Assembly (NCBI GenBank): GCA_964454335.1
Contig: CAYVVT010000008.1
Location: 89,834-153,833 of the forward strand
Source of the DNA: CAYVVT01 sp964454335
GTDB lineage: Bacteria > Fidelibacterota > UBA8477 > JABMPR01
DNA length: 64,000 bases
Direction: 5' to 3'
Shown: piece after piece, positions 25,356 to 33,866 of the stretch
Position numbering within the stretch: the stretch's first letter is position 1
How the letters are laid out: each line of letters begins with the position of its first letter
Made by a program: the position numbers and the translations under genes
Notes under the pieces: generated by a model
The model's database searches: none
Told to the model about the DNA's origin: nothing
Seen by the model: only the letters and a program-made list of their open reading frames with translations

Positions 25356-26183
25356 TCAATGACCAATGATCACAGGTTCATGGCTCTCATCAAGGAGCTC
25401 GTCGAGGACGTGAATATCACCTTCCAGCATGTCAGAAATAACCGGGGAAAGATTTTGTCCGAATCTCTGGCCAAACAAGGTGAGGTCGAGAATAATATAA
25501 TTCAATGCAATTGACACAATTGCCGGATTTCGCGTCCAGGCCACCTTGTTCGTAGGCAGCATCTCCACACCTCCCAGAAGTGCTGAATCCTGGTCCACAA
25601 CCAGCAGGATCTTTTTGCTCCAAACCTGGGCCAGTTTTTCACTGTCCAGATTATAGGCGTATATCTCGCCGGGACCGGCAGGCAGATCACAAAATGAGAA
25701 TGTGACCAGCCGTACTCCTCTGGCTACCGCGGCCTGAAGCTCAGGTAACAGCCGTTCGTATTCGGCCAACCACACTGAGAGATATATTGTACTTTCAGCC
25801 CCCTGGATCATGTTCTTGGCCCGGCTGATCATATTGTCATAGCCGCGTAAGTTCCAGAGATCGCCCACTTCCATCTCTGAATTCACAGATTGCAGTGACT
25901 GCTTCAGTGTTTCGAGATTTGCACCGAAGTTTGCTTCCAGCAGCTCGTAAAATTGATCAGGCGGTAAAGGGATATAGCGGGTTGGATTCGTATCGACCCG
26001 ACTCACCATGCCCGTTGTCTCGAGCCGTTTAAGGATCTCGTAGATAGCTGAGCGTGGGATCCCTGAATTCCCGCTGACTTCATAGCCCGTAGCCGGGTTG
26101 CGATGTAGCAGACTCAGATACGCCTTGGCTTCGTTAGTGGTGAATCCGAATGATTTCAGTGCCGGTAATAATTCTTCATACAT
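25356..26183 (-). CDS. TrmB family transcriptional regulator
   Basis: A 275-residue protein. The N-terminal winged helix (FGFTTNEAKAYLSLL, then SGIPRSAIYEILKRLETTGMV) is the TrmB DNA-binding domain. A short coiled region follows (LETLKQSLQSVNSEM), then a C-terminal domain with TIYLSVWLAEYERLLPELQAAVARGV like the PLD-related sensor half of TrmB proteins. In archaea TrmB proteins respond to sugars and control sugar uptake and glycolysis; many bacteria have homologues of unknown ligand. It lies directly upstream of the two GAPDH genes, which makes central carbon metabolism a plausible target. ATG 26183 is the only good start. Confidence 0.88.
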   Translation of the reverse strand: MYEELLPALKSFGFTTNEAKAYLSLLHRNPATGYEVSGNSGIPRSAIYEILKRLETTGMVSRVDTNPTRYIPLPPDQFYELLEANFGANLETLKQSLQSVNSEMEVGDLWNLRGYDNMISRAKNMIQGAESTIYLSVWLAEYERLLPELQAAVARGVRLVTFSFCDLPAGPGEIYAYNLDSEKLAQVWSKKILLVVDQDSALLGGVEMLPTNKVAWTRNPAIVSIALNYIILDLTLFGQRFGQNLSPVISDMLEGDIHVLDELLDESHEPVIIGH

Positions 26184-26273
26184 GAGGCGTGTCTCTGCTC
26201 CTAGTTACGCCTAATATATCATTGATCACAGGCCAGTGAAGGATTTTATCAATTCAGGGGAAAAATATTGGGG

Positions 26274-26305
26274 ATTGGCGGATTACCGAATTGGCGGATT
26301 AGCGG
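26274..26305 (+). repeat. Two tandem 16-base units, flank of the RND cluster
   Basis: ATTGGCGGATTACCGA is followed directly by ATTGGCGGATTAGCGG (14 of 16 identical). A related pair occurs in the opposite orientation at 33825-33856. The rest of the gap to the RND gene (26306-26445) includes a pyrimidine-rich stretch at about 26350-26412 (CTTCTGTCTTCTGCCTCCTA and similar) and no clear promoter. Confidence 0.7.
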
Positions 26306-26445
26306 ATCTAATCCCGCCTGCAGGGAGGGAAGATTGAGGATTGGAATTGGCGTCTTCTGTCTTCTGCCTCCTATCTGCAACCTTCTATCTCCTGCCCCCT
26401 TTTCCCTGTTCCATTCATAGTGCCGTTATTCTACATTTAGCCCCC

Positions 26446-28728
26446 ATGATGAGACTCATAGAATCTGTTACCAGACATCCCCGCATCGTTATCATCCTCT
26501 CATTCATATTTATTTTTATCCTGGCGATCCCCCTCCCCAGGATCAGCGTCAATCCGGATCTGCAGGCTCTTATCCGCAAGGACGATCCAGATCTGGTGCG
26601 GATGGAGGAGCTTGAAGAACTTTTTGGAAGTCAGGACATTGTCCTCATCACATATGCCACTGATGACGTGTTCTCACCTGAAGCTCTTGAAACGATCCGT
26701 TCCTTGAGTGACGAGATACTTGAGCTGCCTTACATCGATGATATACAGAGCCTTACCCACTACGAGACCATCATGAGTGAGGACGATATGATGGCCGTGG
26801 ACAACATTGTCCAGGAGATCCCTGCAACAAAAGCGGCAAGCGACTCACTTGCCCTACTGGCAATTGACGATCCCCTCTTGAGCCAGATCCTTTTCTCACC
26901 GAACCGCAAACATACCGCGATACTCATTTTTCCAAAACAGGACATCGTGGATGAGCTTATCACCGACGGATTAAGGCAGATCCTGGCACCTTATCAGGCT
27001 CGAGGAGAATCCCTGATGATCGGTGGTATGCCGGTGATCCGGGATCAGATGTCCAAGGATATTGCCAGGGATACCAGTTGGTTCATCCCACTGGGAATGG
27101 TCCTCATTGCCTTCCTGCTCTATTTCAGTTTCTGGTCCAGACGCGGCTTGATGCTGCCCCTCCTGGTGGTGGTACTCAGCATCACGGGGACACTGGGTTT
27201 CATGACATGGCTGAATTTGCAGCTCACCGTGATCTCCAGCATCATCCCGGTGATGCTCATCGCCGTTGCCAGCGCCTATGGTATCCATATCATTGCTAGG
27301 TATTTCGAGGACAGTCAGGAGATGCCGGAGGCGGACCGGCATGAGATCGTGGCTGAGGGCATGAAACACCTTTCCAAACCCATTTTCATGGCCGCTCTCA
27401 CCACCATGATCGGTTTTCTTGCCCTGCTCTCTCACATTCTACCAGCATCAAAAGAGGTGGGATTCCTCACCAGTTTCGGTGTTCTGCTTGCCTTTTTGCT
27501 GTCAACCACCATGGTGCCAGCCATGCTGGTGCTCTTTCCCCGACCAAGTGAAAAACGCAAGAGCCGGAACACCAGCGCGAGAGTGGTGCCCAGGGTACTG
27601 GCCAAGCTTGGCAGTCTGGTATATATCCACCGCAAGTTGGTGATCATTCTATATGTATTATTGGCCGCCCTGGCCATGAGTGGTATCCCCAGGATCGTCG
27701 TGGACAGCAATCCGCTTAATTACTACTACCCGGAATCAGAGATCCGCCGGGTAAATGCCATCATCGATGAGCATTTCGGTGGCGCCACCACCATGTCCAT
27801 CGTCGTGGACGGCGACATTAAATCGCCGGATGTGCTCAGGCAGATCGATAAGATCCAGGACTACATGGAATCAGAAGAGATCGTGAGCTATACACTGGGG
27901 ATCACCGACTTCATCAAGCTCATGAACCAGGCCATGAACGGTGGTGATCCGGACTATTTTGTCATCCCCGATTCAAGGGAGCTGGTCTCCCAGTACCTCC
28001 TGGTCTACTCCTGGGAGTCGAGCAATGCCTATCTCGACAATTATGTGGACTATGATTACCAGAGTGCCCAGATCGTGGTGCGTATCAACACGCTTGCGGT
28101 AATGGAAATGCGTGAACTCAAGGTGCGCATGGATGAGTGGTTGGATGAAAATATCAGTGTTGACAATCAGCCGAAGGGCGAGGGCTATGCGGTCCTGCTG
28201 GGAAACCTCATCCCCATGATGATCAAGGGCCAGATCCGCAGTCTGATCCTCTCGGTGATCCTCCTGGCCCTGGTGACTGGCCTCATCTTCCGCTCACTGT
28301 CCGCAGCAATCATCTGCAGCATGCCGCTGAGCTTTGCCATGGCAGTGGTATTCGGCCTCATGGGCTATTTTGAGATCGATCTGAATACGGCAACCTCCAT
28401 GATCTCATCCATTATGATCGGGATCGGGATCGACTATACCATCCATTTCCTGTTCCGCTTCCGCGAGGAGGTCCGGAACGGTCTGGATGATGAGGCTGCC
28501 ATGGTCAAATCCATGTCCACCACGGGACGCGGGATCGTCATCAATGCTGTGTCGGTAATGATCGGATTTGCCGTATGCATGCTATCCTCATTCATTCCCA
28601 TCTACTTCTTCGGCTGGCTCATCGTGGTATCCATTGCCATGTGTCTGGTCGCAGCCCTGACATTGCTTCCGGTAGTCATTCTCAATTTCAAACCCAAGTT
28701 CATCTACCGTCCCCCAAGAAAAGTCTAG
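26446..28728 (+). CDS. RND/MMPL family exporter 1
   Basis: A 760-residue inner-membrane transporter of the MMPL branch of the RND superfamily. Seen: an N-terminal membrane segment (IVIILSFIFIFILAI), a periplasmic domain at about 40-210, a block of hydrophobic helices at about 215-380, then the same pattern repeated (TM near 415, second periplasmic loop, second block at about 600-745). GIGIDYTIHFLFRFREE in the second block is a typical MMPL signature. Such proteins export lipids, including hopanoids and mycolates, or small molecules by proton drive. Start ATG 26446 (or 26449); upstream sequence is low-complexity and unlikely to be coding. It is the first of two 760-residue paralogues. Confidence 0.9.
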   Translation: MMRLIESVTRHPRIVIILSFIFIFILAIPLPRISVNPDLQALIRKDDPDLVRMEELEELFGSQDIVLITYATDDVFSPEALETIRSLSDEILELPYIDDIQSLTHYETIMSEDDMMAVDNIVQEIPATKAASDSLALLAIDDPLLSQILFSPNRKHTAILIFPKQDIVDELITDGLRQILAPYQARGESLMIGGMPVIRDQMSKDIARDTSWFIPLGMVLIAFLLYFSFWSRRGLMLPLLVVVLSITGTLGFMTWLNLQLTVISSIIPVMLIAVASAYGIHIIARYFEDSQEMPEADRHEIVAEGMKHLSKPIFMAALTTMIGFLALLSHILPASKEVGFLTSFGVLLAFLLSTTMVPAMLVLFPRPSEKRKSRNTSARVVPRVLAKLGSLVYIHRKLVIILYVLLAALAMSGIPRIVVDSNPLNYYYPESEIRRVNAIIDEHFGGATTMSIVVDGDIKSPDVLRQIDKIQDYMESEEIVSYTLGITDFIKLMNQAMNGGDPDYFVIPDSRELVSQYLLVYSWESSNAYLDNYVDYDYQSAQIVVRINTLAVMEMRELKVRMDEWLDENISVDNQPKGEGYAVLLGNLIPMMIKGQIRSLILSVILLALVTGLIFRSLSAAIICSMPLSFAMAVVFGLMGYFEIDLNTATSMISSIMIGIGIDYTIHFLFRFREEVRNGLDDEAAMVKSMSTTGRGIVINAVSVMIGFAVCMLSSFIPIYFFGWLIVVSIAMCLVAALTLLPVVILNFKPKFIYRPPRKV

Positions 28729-28739
28729 CAAATTTTTAC

Positions 28740-28797
28740 TTGCCACTGTGTGGCATGAAAACTATCTTGGAAACGAAATAAACGAAAAACGTTTCCA
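28740..28797 (+). promoter_or_regulatory. Promoter and likely autoregulatory operator of the TetR gene
   Basis: TTGCCA (28740-28745) and TATCTT (28763-28768) are spaced by 17 bases, with 5 and 4 matches to sigma70 consensus. Directly downstream, TGGAAACG (28768-28775) and CGTTTCCA (28790-28797) are a perfect 8-base inverted repeat across 14 A-rich bases. The repeat covers the expected transcription start and ends at the base before the TTG start of the TetR gene. A TetR dimer bound there would block the promoter. Confidence 0.6.
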
Positions 28798-29406
28798 TTG
28801 ACCAAGTCTAACACAGATACTGAGAACACGATCCTGAGCGAGGGATTCGAACAGGTCATGCGCACTGGGGTGCGGGCTTTCACCGTAGAGTCCCTGGCTG
28901 GCAGCCTGGGCATGTCGAAGAAGACGATCTACAAGTTCTTTCCCAGCAAAGAGAAGCTGCTTCTGCGTATCATGCAGTTCATGACTGCCCGGGTCCGACG
29001 CCAGTTCGAGCGGATCATCACCGAAGAAGACAATGCCGCCCGCCAGTTCATCAAGGTCATGAACATGATCATAGGTGTACTCTCCCAGGTCTCCGTAGAA
29101 CGCATGCAGGAGCTCAAGGTCCGCTACCCCAGGATCTGGCTGTACGTGGAAGAGTTTCGCAGAGAGCGGCTTGAGAATTTCAAAGCCATTCTCATCCGGG
29201 GCCAGGACCAGGGTCTCGTGCGGGATGACATCGATGTCCATCAGATAGCCTTGCTATACATCGAGATCATCAACCGCGTCTTTCAACCTGAATTCTTCGT
29301 TGAGAGCGGTATGAGCATCAAGGACACCTTGCATGTATTCATCAAGATATTCAGCCGGGGGATTTTCACAGACGAAGGTTTAACCATCATAGAGGCAGCA
29401 TCATGA
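28798..29406 (+). CDS. TetR/AcrR family transcriptional regulator
   Basis: A 202-residue repressor-type protein. The N-terminal helix-turn-helix reads TVESLAGSLGMSKKTIYKFF (about 30-49) followed by PSKEKLL, the standard TetR pattern; the C-terminal helical domain would bind a ligand and dimerise. Start is TTG 28798: the first in-frame ATG (28858) would cut into the DNA-binding domain, and there is no good ribosome binding site, so initiation may be weak or near leaderless. Its stop overlaps the start of the second RND gene (ATGA). A candidate operator sits immediately upstream. It probably controls this export cluster. Confidence 0.88.
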   Translation: MTKSNTDTENTILSEGFEQVMRTGVRAFTVESLAGSLGMSKKTIYKFFPSKEKLLLRIMQFMTARVRRQFERIITEEDNAARQFIKVMNMIIGVLSQVSVERMQELKVRYPRIWLYVEEFRRERLENFKAILIRGQDQGLVRDDIDVHQIALLYIEIINRVFQPEFFVESGMSIKDTLHVFIKIFSRGIFTDEGLTIIEAAS

Positions 29407-31685
29407 AACAGTGGTTCATCAACCAGTCCATCCTCCATCCCATACGCAGCATCATCATCATGATCGTGGTTACCCTGCTCGTTGGCAGCGGTGCTCGCTT
29501 CATCGTCATCGATGATGATTTCCTGAACATGCTCCCCAATCACCTGCCGACAGTACAGGCATGGCAAGCGGTCCAGGAAGAATTCGGCAGTACCAACGTC
29601 GTCTTTGTGTCCTTTGGCCATCCTGGCGAGAAAGCTATCACCCAGGAGAACCTGGCCAAACTCTGGGATGTCACCCAGGCCCTGGAAGAGTCTCCGCTGG
29701 TGGATGAGGTCATCAGTATCAGCTCACTGAACCGTATTGACAACGTGGACGACTTCATGGAGGTAGATGACCTGCAACCCTATCGGGACCTCGATGCTGA
29801 GGAACTTCGTGACGTGGAGCGATATCTTGAAAAGAATCCCACCATGAAGGTCCGGATCCTGAGCAGAAATGAAGATTATCTCAATGTAGTGGTGCGTGGT
29901 CATGTGGATGGATCGGAGTCCGAACTGTCCAAAACCGTCACAGGAATCTGTAATGAGGCGTTAGAGGGATATACAATTCATTACGGGGGACAATCCTACA
30001 TCACGGGTACACTTCCGCCTCTCATCCAGGCGGAGATCGTAGTCCTCCTGCGAGTGGGCATCATCATCATGGCACTGATCCTGCTATTGAGCTTCAGGAA
30101 CTTCCCGGCTCTCCTCATCGAATTGGTCACCATTATGCTCTCTCTGGTGTTCATGATGGGCAGCCTGGGCTGGATGTTCAAGCTGACGGGGGCTGACAAG
30201 TTCCTTTTCACCATGCTGAATTCCAGCATGCCCATGATCCTGTTGACCATCGCTAATTCCTACGGTGTCCACATCATCGTCAAATTCTTCAGGTATCTGA
30301 GGAAGGGACTGGACCGGGAGCAAGCCATCACAAGCACATTGGATTCCCTCCTACTCCCCATTTTCCTGACGAGTCTTACCACCATCATGGCCTTTCTCGC
30401 CCTGGTCTTCGCCCCGCTGGAGCCCCTCATGGGTTATGGTCTGGCCATTGCCTGCGGCATCATCTGGGCCTGGTTGCTCACCTCCATCTTCATGCCCTCC
30501 ATCCTGCGTCTCAAGAAGTGGAACCTGGCATCCAGGGCAGTTCAACGCGATAGTCTCATTGAGAAGCTTGTCAGTGGTTACGCTGTATTTTTGAAGAAGC
30601 ACCCTGTCAAGATCCTGGTGAGTTCGGCGCTGGTTGTGGTGATCTCCATCTATGGGTTCATGAAATTGAACATCGAGGTAAACATCAGCACCTTCTTCAA
30701 ACCCGGCACCGAAATACGCGACAGCATCGATTTTCTGGATTCACAGATGACGGGTATGCTGGACTTCCAGCTACGGGTCGAAGGTGACATGCGGTCACCG
30801 GAAGTGCTGCAGAGGATGGATGATATCCAGAATTTCCTGGAACAGAACTATGAGGAGGTGACCACCACCTTCTCCCTGGCCGATGTGATCAAGATGATGC
30901 ACCGGACAGTGATGGATGATTCGGTGCAATATGAGACGATTCCCGAAACCCGGGGCAAGGTCAACAATCTGCTCACCATGTATTCCATGTCCGGTGACCC
31001 GGATGATTTCAGCGGACTGGTGGATTACGACTACGAGGTAGGGCTACTCACGGCCTTTATGCGGACCATGCGTACTTCAAGGATCGTGGAAATTGTTGGC
31101 GAGATCGAGGATTTCACCGCCCACGATCAACCAGAGGGTATGCAGGTTGGGATTACGGGCATGCTGGTGGTCATGGAGAACCTGGTGGGACTGGTTACAC
31201 GCTCGTCCTTCATCAGCATCATTGTCTCCATCGTCATCATCGCCATCATCGCCGCGATCTTCTTCAGAGGCGTCATCTGGGGCTTGCTTGCGATTCTCCC
31301 GCTGGGGTCAGCAGTGATCATCAATTTTGGGTTGATGGGTTTGGTCGGCGTGGACCTGAACCATGTCACCGCCCTGCTGACGGCTATCATCATCGGGGTC
31401 GGAGTTGATTTTGCCATCCACTACATCTCTCAATTCAAACGACACATGAACCGTGCCGATGACCTGGAGACAATCTCCATTGAAACGGTGAAGGACGTGG
31501 GTTCTCCCATCCTGTTGGATGCCGCATCCAACATGGCCTTCGGTTCCCTGTTGGTGTCTTCACTTCTGCCCTTGAAACACATGGGCGGTCTCATGGTGGT
31601 GGCCATGGTGGCAACCTCATTTGGAACTCTTACATTAATGGCCGCCATTATGGAACTGGCCAGGAAAAAACTGATCAATCAATAA
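29403..31685 (+). CDS. RND/MMPL family exporter 2
   Basis: A second 760-residue MMPL-type transporter, with the same two-fold layout as the first: membrane segment near residues 17-37, periplasmic domain, helices at about 210-370, second membrane start near 395, second periplasmic loop and final helices at about 595-750. GVGVDFAIHYISQFKRH corresponds to the signature in the first copy. The two are diverged paralogues, suggesting an old duplication and possibly a heteromeric or two-substrate system. ATG 29403 overlaps the TetR stop. The next gene follows after 11 bases. Confidence 0.9.
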   Translation: MKQWFINQSILHPIRSIIIMIVVTLLVGSGARFIVIDDDFLNMLPNHLPTVQAWQAVQEEFGSTNVVFVSFGHPGEKAITQENLAKLWDVTQALEESPLVDEVISISSLNRIDNVDDFMEVDDLQPYRDLDAEELRDVERYLEKNPTMKVRILSRNEDYLNVVVRGHVDGSESELSKTVTGICNEALEGYTIHYGGQSYITGTLPPLIQAEIVVLLRVGIIIMALILLLSFRNFPALLIELVTIMLSLVFMMGSLGWMFKLTGADKFLFTMLNSSMPMILLTIANSYGVHIIVKFFRYLRKGLDREQAITSTLDSLLLPIFLTSLTTIMAFLALVFAPLEPLMGYGLAIACGIIWAWLLTSIFMPSILRLKKWNLASRAVQRDSLIEKLVSGYAVFLKKHPVKILVSSALVVVISIYGFMKLNIEVNISTFFKPGTEIRDSIDFLDSQMTGMLDFQLRVEGDMRSPEVLQRMDDIQNFLEQNYEEVTTTFSLADVIKMMHRTVMDDSVQYETIPETRGKVNNLLTMYSMSGDPDDFSGLVDYDYEVGLLTAFMRTMRTSRIVEIVGEIEDFTAHDQPEGMQVGITGMLVVMENLVGLVTRSSFISIIVSIVIIAIIAAIFFRGVIWGLLAILPLGSAVIINFGLMGLVGVDLNHVTALLTAIIIGVGVDFAIHYISQFKRHMNRADDLETISIETVKDVGSPILLDAASNMAFGSLLVSSLLPLKHMGGLMVVAMVATSFGTLTLMAAIMELARKKLINQ

Positions 31686-31696
31686 CCGGAGGAATC

Positions 31697-32446
31697 ATGT
31701 ACCGTTTTCTTATAGCTATCCTGTTACCCCTCATCCTCTTTGGGCAGACGGCAGAGGAACTGGCCAAGGCCATGGATGAGCGTCCTTTTCCCATGGATAT
31801 GCGCTCGGATCTCACCATGACACTCACCAACAAGCAGGGAAAAACGAGGGAATCCAGCATACGATCCATTACTGCTGATGACAATACCAAGCAGATCATC
31901 TGGTTCCTTTCCCCTCCAGACGATAAAGGGGTTGCCTTCCTGAAGATCGAGCACGACGAAGGTGAAGATGAAATGCGGTTGTGGTTACCCGCGTTTCAGA
32001 AAGTACGGCGGATCTCGTCCAAGAAAAAAGCCGACTCCTTCATGGGCTCCGATCTGAGCTACGAGGATATGACCAGCCGTGGGCTCGATGAATACACCTA
32101 CACACTGGAAGGCGAAAAGACCATCGATGGCACCCTGTGCCACGTTCTGGTAAGCACGCCCAATGAAGGTGTGACTCGTACCTATGGGAAGTTTGTCAGT
32201 TATGTCACCAAGGATGATGACATCCTCACCCTTTACGAAGAAGCCTTTGACCGCACGGGGAGCCTACTGAAGAAACGAACAACAAAGTACCAGCAGGTAG
32301 GGAAATACAATTTACCCGTAGAGATGTTTGTGGAGAATGTCCAGACCGAGCATTCAACACGTCTTACATTCAGTAATATCGAAGTGGACCAGGGTGTCGA
32401 GTCAGATCTGTTCCAGGAGAAGAACCTGAAACGGTTACCACGCTAG
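31697..32446 (+). CDS. LolA-like outer membrane lipoprotein-sorting family protein
   Basis: A 249-residue exported protein. The signal peptide is YRFLIAILLPLILFGQ. The body has MTLTNKQGK, IIWFLSPPDDKGVAFLKIE and MRLWLPAFQKVRRISSKKK followed by SFMGSDLSYEDMTSR, typical of the COG2834-type LolA/LppX-like half-barrel that carries a lipid or lipoprotein through the periplasm. CCGGAGGA precedes ATG 31697. Genes of this family often sit beside MMPL exporters, where they are thought to receive the exported lipid. That role is inferred here. Confidence 0.85.
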   Translation: MYRFLIAILLPLILFGQTAEELAKAMDERPFPMDMRSDLTMTLTNKQGKTRESSIRSITADDNTKQIIWFLSPPDDKGVAFLKIEHDEGEDEMRLWLPAFQKVRRISSKKKADSFMGSDLSYEDMTSRGLDEYTYTLEGEKTIDGTLCHVLVSTPNEGVTRTYGKFVSYVTKDDDILTLYEEAFDRTGSLLKKRTTKYQQVGKYNLPVEMFVENVQTEHSTRLTFSNIEVDQGVESDLFQEKNLKRLPR

Positions 32447-32465
32447 ACCATTTGAAGAGGTATTG

Positions 32466-33827
32466 ATGAAATTCGCGCCAACTCTGATTACCCTGTTACT
32501 GCCGATCTTCCTGTCAGCCCAGGTCGGCTTCACCGGTGAGGTATTCCCGGATTTCAAGATCCGTACCTCCGATGCTGACCTGATCAATCTGCCCGTTCGT
32601 CTGGCAACCACTGAAGTCGTATACAGCCTGGGGGATTTCGACTTTCGGGGCAGCATCGACCTGGAGGCACGCTGGAAGGCAAAACCCGCGGGGACCAGCG
32701 AGGTAGCCGGTCTTGGATTCGCCGAGGACCAGTTCTCACTATCCTTGGCCGAACTGTATATGATCTGGTATCCGAGCTTTGGTGAGGTGAAAGTGGGCAG
32801 CATGATCCATGCATGGGGCGCAGCTGATGCCAACAATCCCACTGATAATCCTTCACCCTATGATTTCTATTACATGTTCCTTTCAGGGACGGACCGTAAA
32901 GCAGCGAACCTGGGTGCAAGCGTCAAGGCTTACCTGGGTAATTTCGAGACGGAATTCATCTATCAACCTTTACATGGCCCCAATCGCCTGCCGCATGGTG
33001 AGCCGGACTTCCCCATTGACATCCCGCCAGAGCCGGATGAGGATGATTTCGCTGAGATGGAATCCGAAATGGAACTGGGTGCAAGGCTACAATATGCCTT
33101 TGGGCTGGGCGACGTATCCGCGTCCTATTTCAAGGGCCATGACCGCATGTTCAGCCTGTTCGCAGCAAATTTCGCAGGAATATCCCTACCTGACTTGGTC
33201 TATGGTTACAGGGAAACTGATGTCCTGGGTTTTGACTTCGTGCTGTTTCCGGGGAATTGGACTGTTCGAGGTGAAGTAGCCAACTTCACCACAAAGAATC
33301 CCTATACTCCCACCGGGGATGATGCTGAGGCATGGACAGTCTTCCAGGCTGAGGCTGACTACCTGCAATACGTCTTCCAGGCAGAATATCTGCTGGCCAA
33401 TGAGATGCAGATCATGGCCCAGATCATCGGGACCAGCTACAGGAATGTCAGCGGCCGCTCCCTGGTGATGCCCAGCGAAGCCGGTCAGATGCCAGGTGTA
33501 GTTTTGCTTGATGAGGACAATTTCCAGGCGGGCATGGGAACACCTTTCGCCATGATATCCGATCGTGTCGCCATGATCTCAACTCTGGCCAACTTCTTTG
33601 ACAGTTCCCTGGAATTGCGCGGAATGGTCCTGATCAATCTGGAAGAACTTGAAGGTTATGATCTCACGGAGCAGGGATTGATGGCCAATCTTGGCGCCAC
33701 CTACTCCATCATGGAGGGCTTGAATCTCGAAGCGGGACTTATTTATTTCTACGGTGAAGGCGACAACCAGTTTTCAAAGATGAAGGATTTTTCACACCTT
33801 AGATTAGGATTAAGTTATCACTTCTAA
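32466..33827 (+). CDS. Outer-membrane beta-barrel protein of the RND cluster
   Basis: A 453-residue protein with a signal peptide (MKFAPTLITLLLPIFLSAQ) and alternating hydrophobic strands to a final aromatic residue (LRLGLSYHF), the usual end of an outer-membrane barrel. HAWGAADANNPTDNPSPYD resembles a conserved stretch of DUF1302-type porins that accompany MMPL exporters. AGAGG precedes ATG 32466. With the LolA-like protein it completes an inner membrane-periplasm-outer membrane path. The exact family assignment is uncertain. Confidence 0.75.
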   Translation: MKFAPTLITLLLPIFLSAQVGFTGEVFPDFKIRTSDADLINLPVRLATTEVVYSLGDFDFRGSIDLEARWKAKPAGTSEVAGLGFAEDQFSLSLAELYMIWYPSFGEVKVGSMIHAWGAADANNPTDNPSPYDFYYMFLSGTDRKAANLGASVKAYLGNFETEFIYQPLHGPNRLPHGEPDFPIDIPPEPDEDDFAEMESEMELGARLQYAFGLGDVSASYFKGHDRMFSLFAANFAGISLPDLVYGYRETDVLGFDFVLFPGNWTVRGEVANFTTKNPYTPTGDDAEAWTVFQAEADYLQYVFQAEYLLANEMQIMAQIIGTSYRNVSGRSLVMPSEAGQMPGVVLLDEDNFQAGMGTPFAMISDRVAMISTLANFFDSSLELRGMVLINLEELEGYDLTEQGLMANLGATYSIMEGLNLEAGLIYFYGEGDNQFSKMKDFSHLRLGLSYHF

Positions 33828-33856
33828 TTCACGAATCCGCTAATTCGCGAATCCGA
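33825..33856 (-). repeat. Two tandem 16-base units, inverted relative to 26274-26305
   Basis: TAATTCACGAATCCGC is followed by TAATTCGCGAATCCGA (14 of 16 identical), beginning at the stop codon of the barrel gene. The reverse complement, GCGGATTCGTGAATTA, matches the unit GCGGATTACCGAATTG of the 26 kb repeat at 12 of 16 positions. Confidence 0.65.
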
Positions 33857-33866
33857 CAATTCACTC

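Noticed and set aside
26341..26445. A 35-residue N-terminal extension of RND exporter 1 from a TTG
   Set aside because: It translates the pyrimidine-rich leader; the MMPL N-terminus starts naturally at 26446.
26971..27435. A His/Gln/Asp-rich minus-strand frame inside RND exporter 1
   Set aside because: The odd composition is what antisense of a membrane-protein gene gives; no support as a gene.
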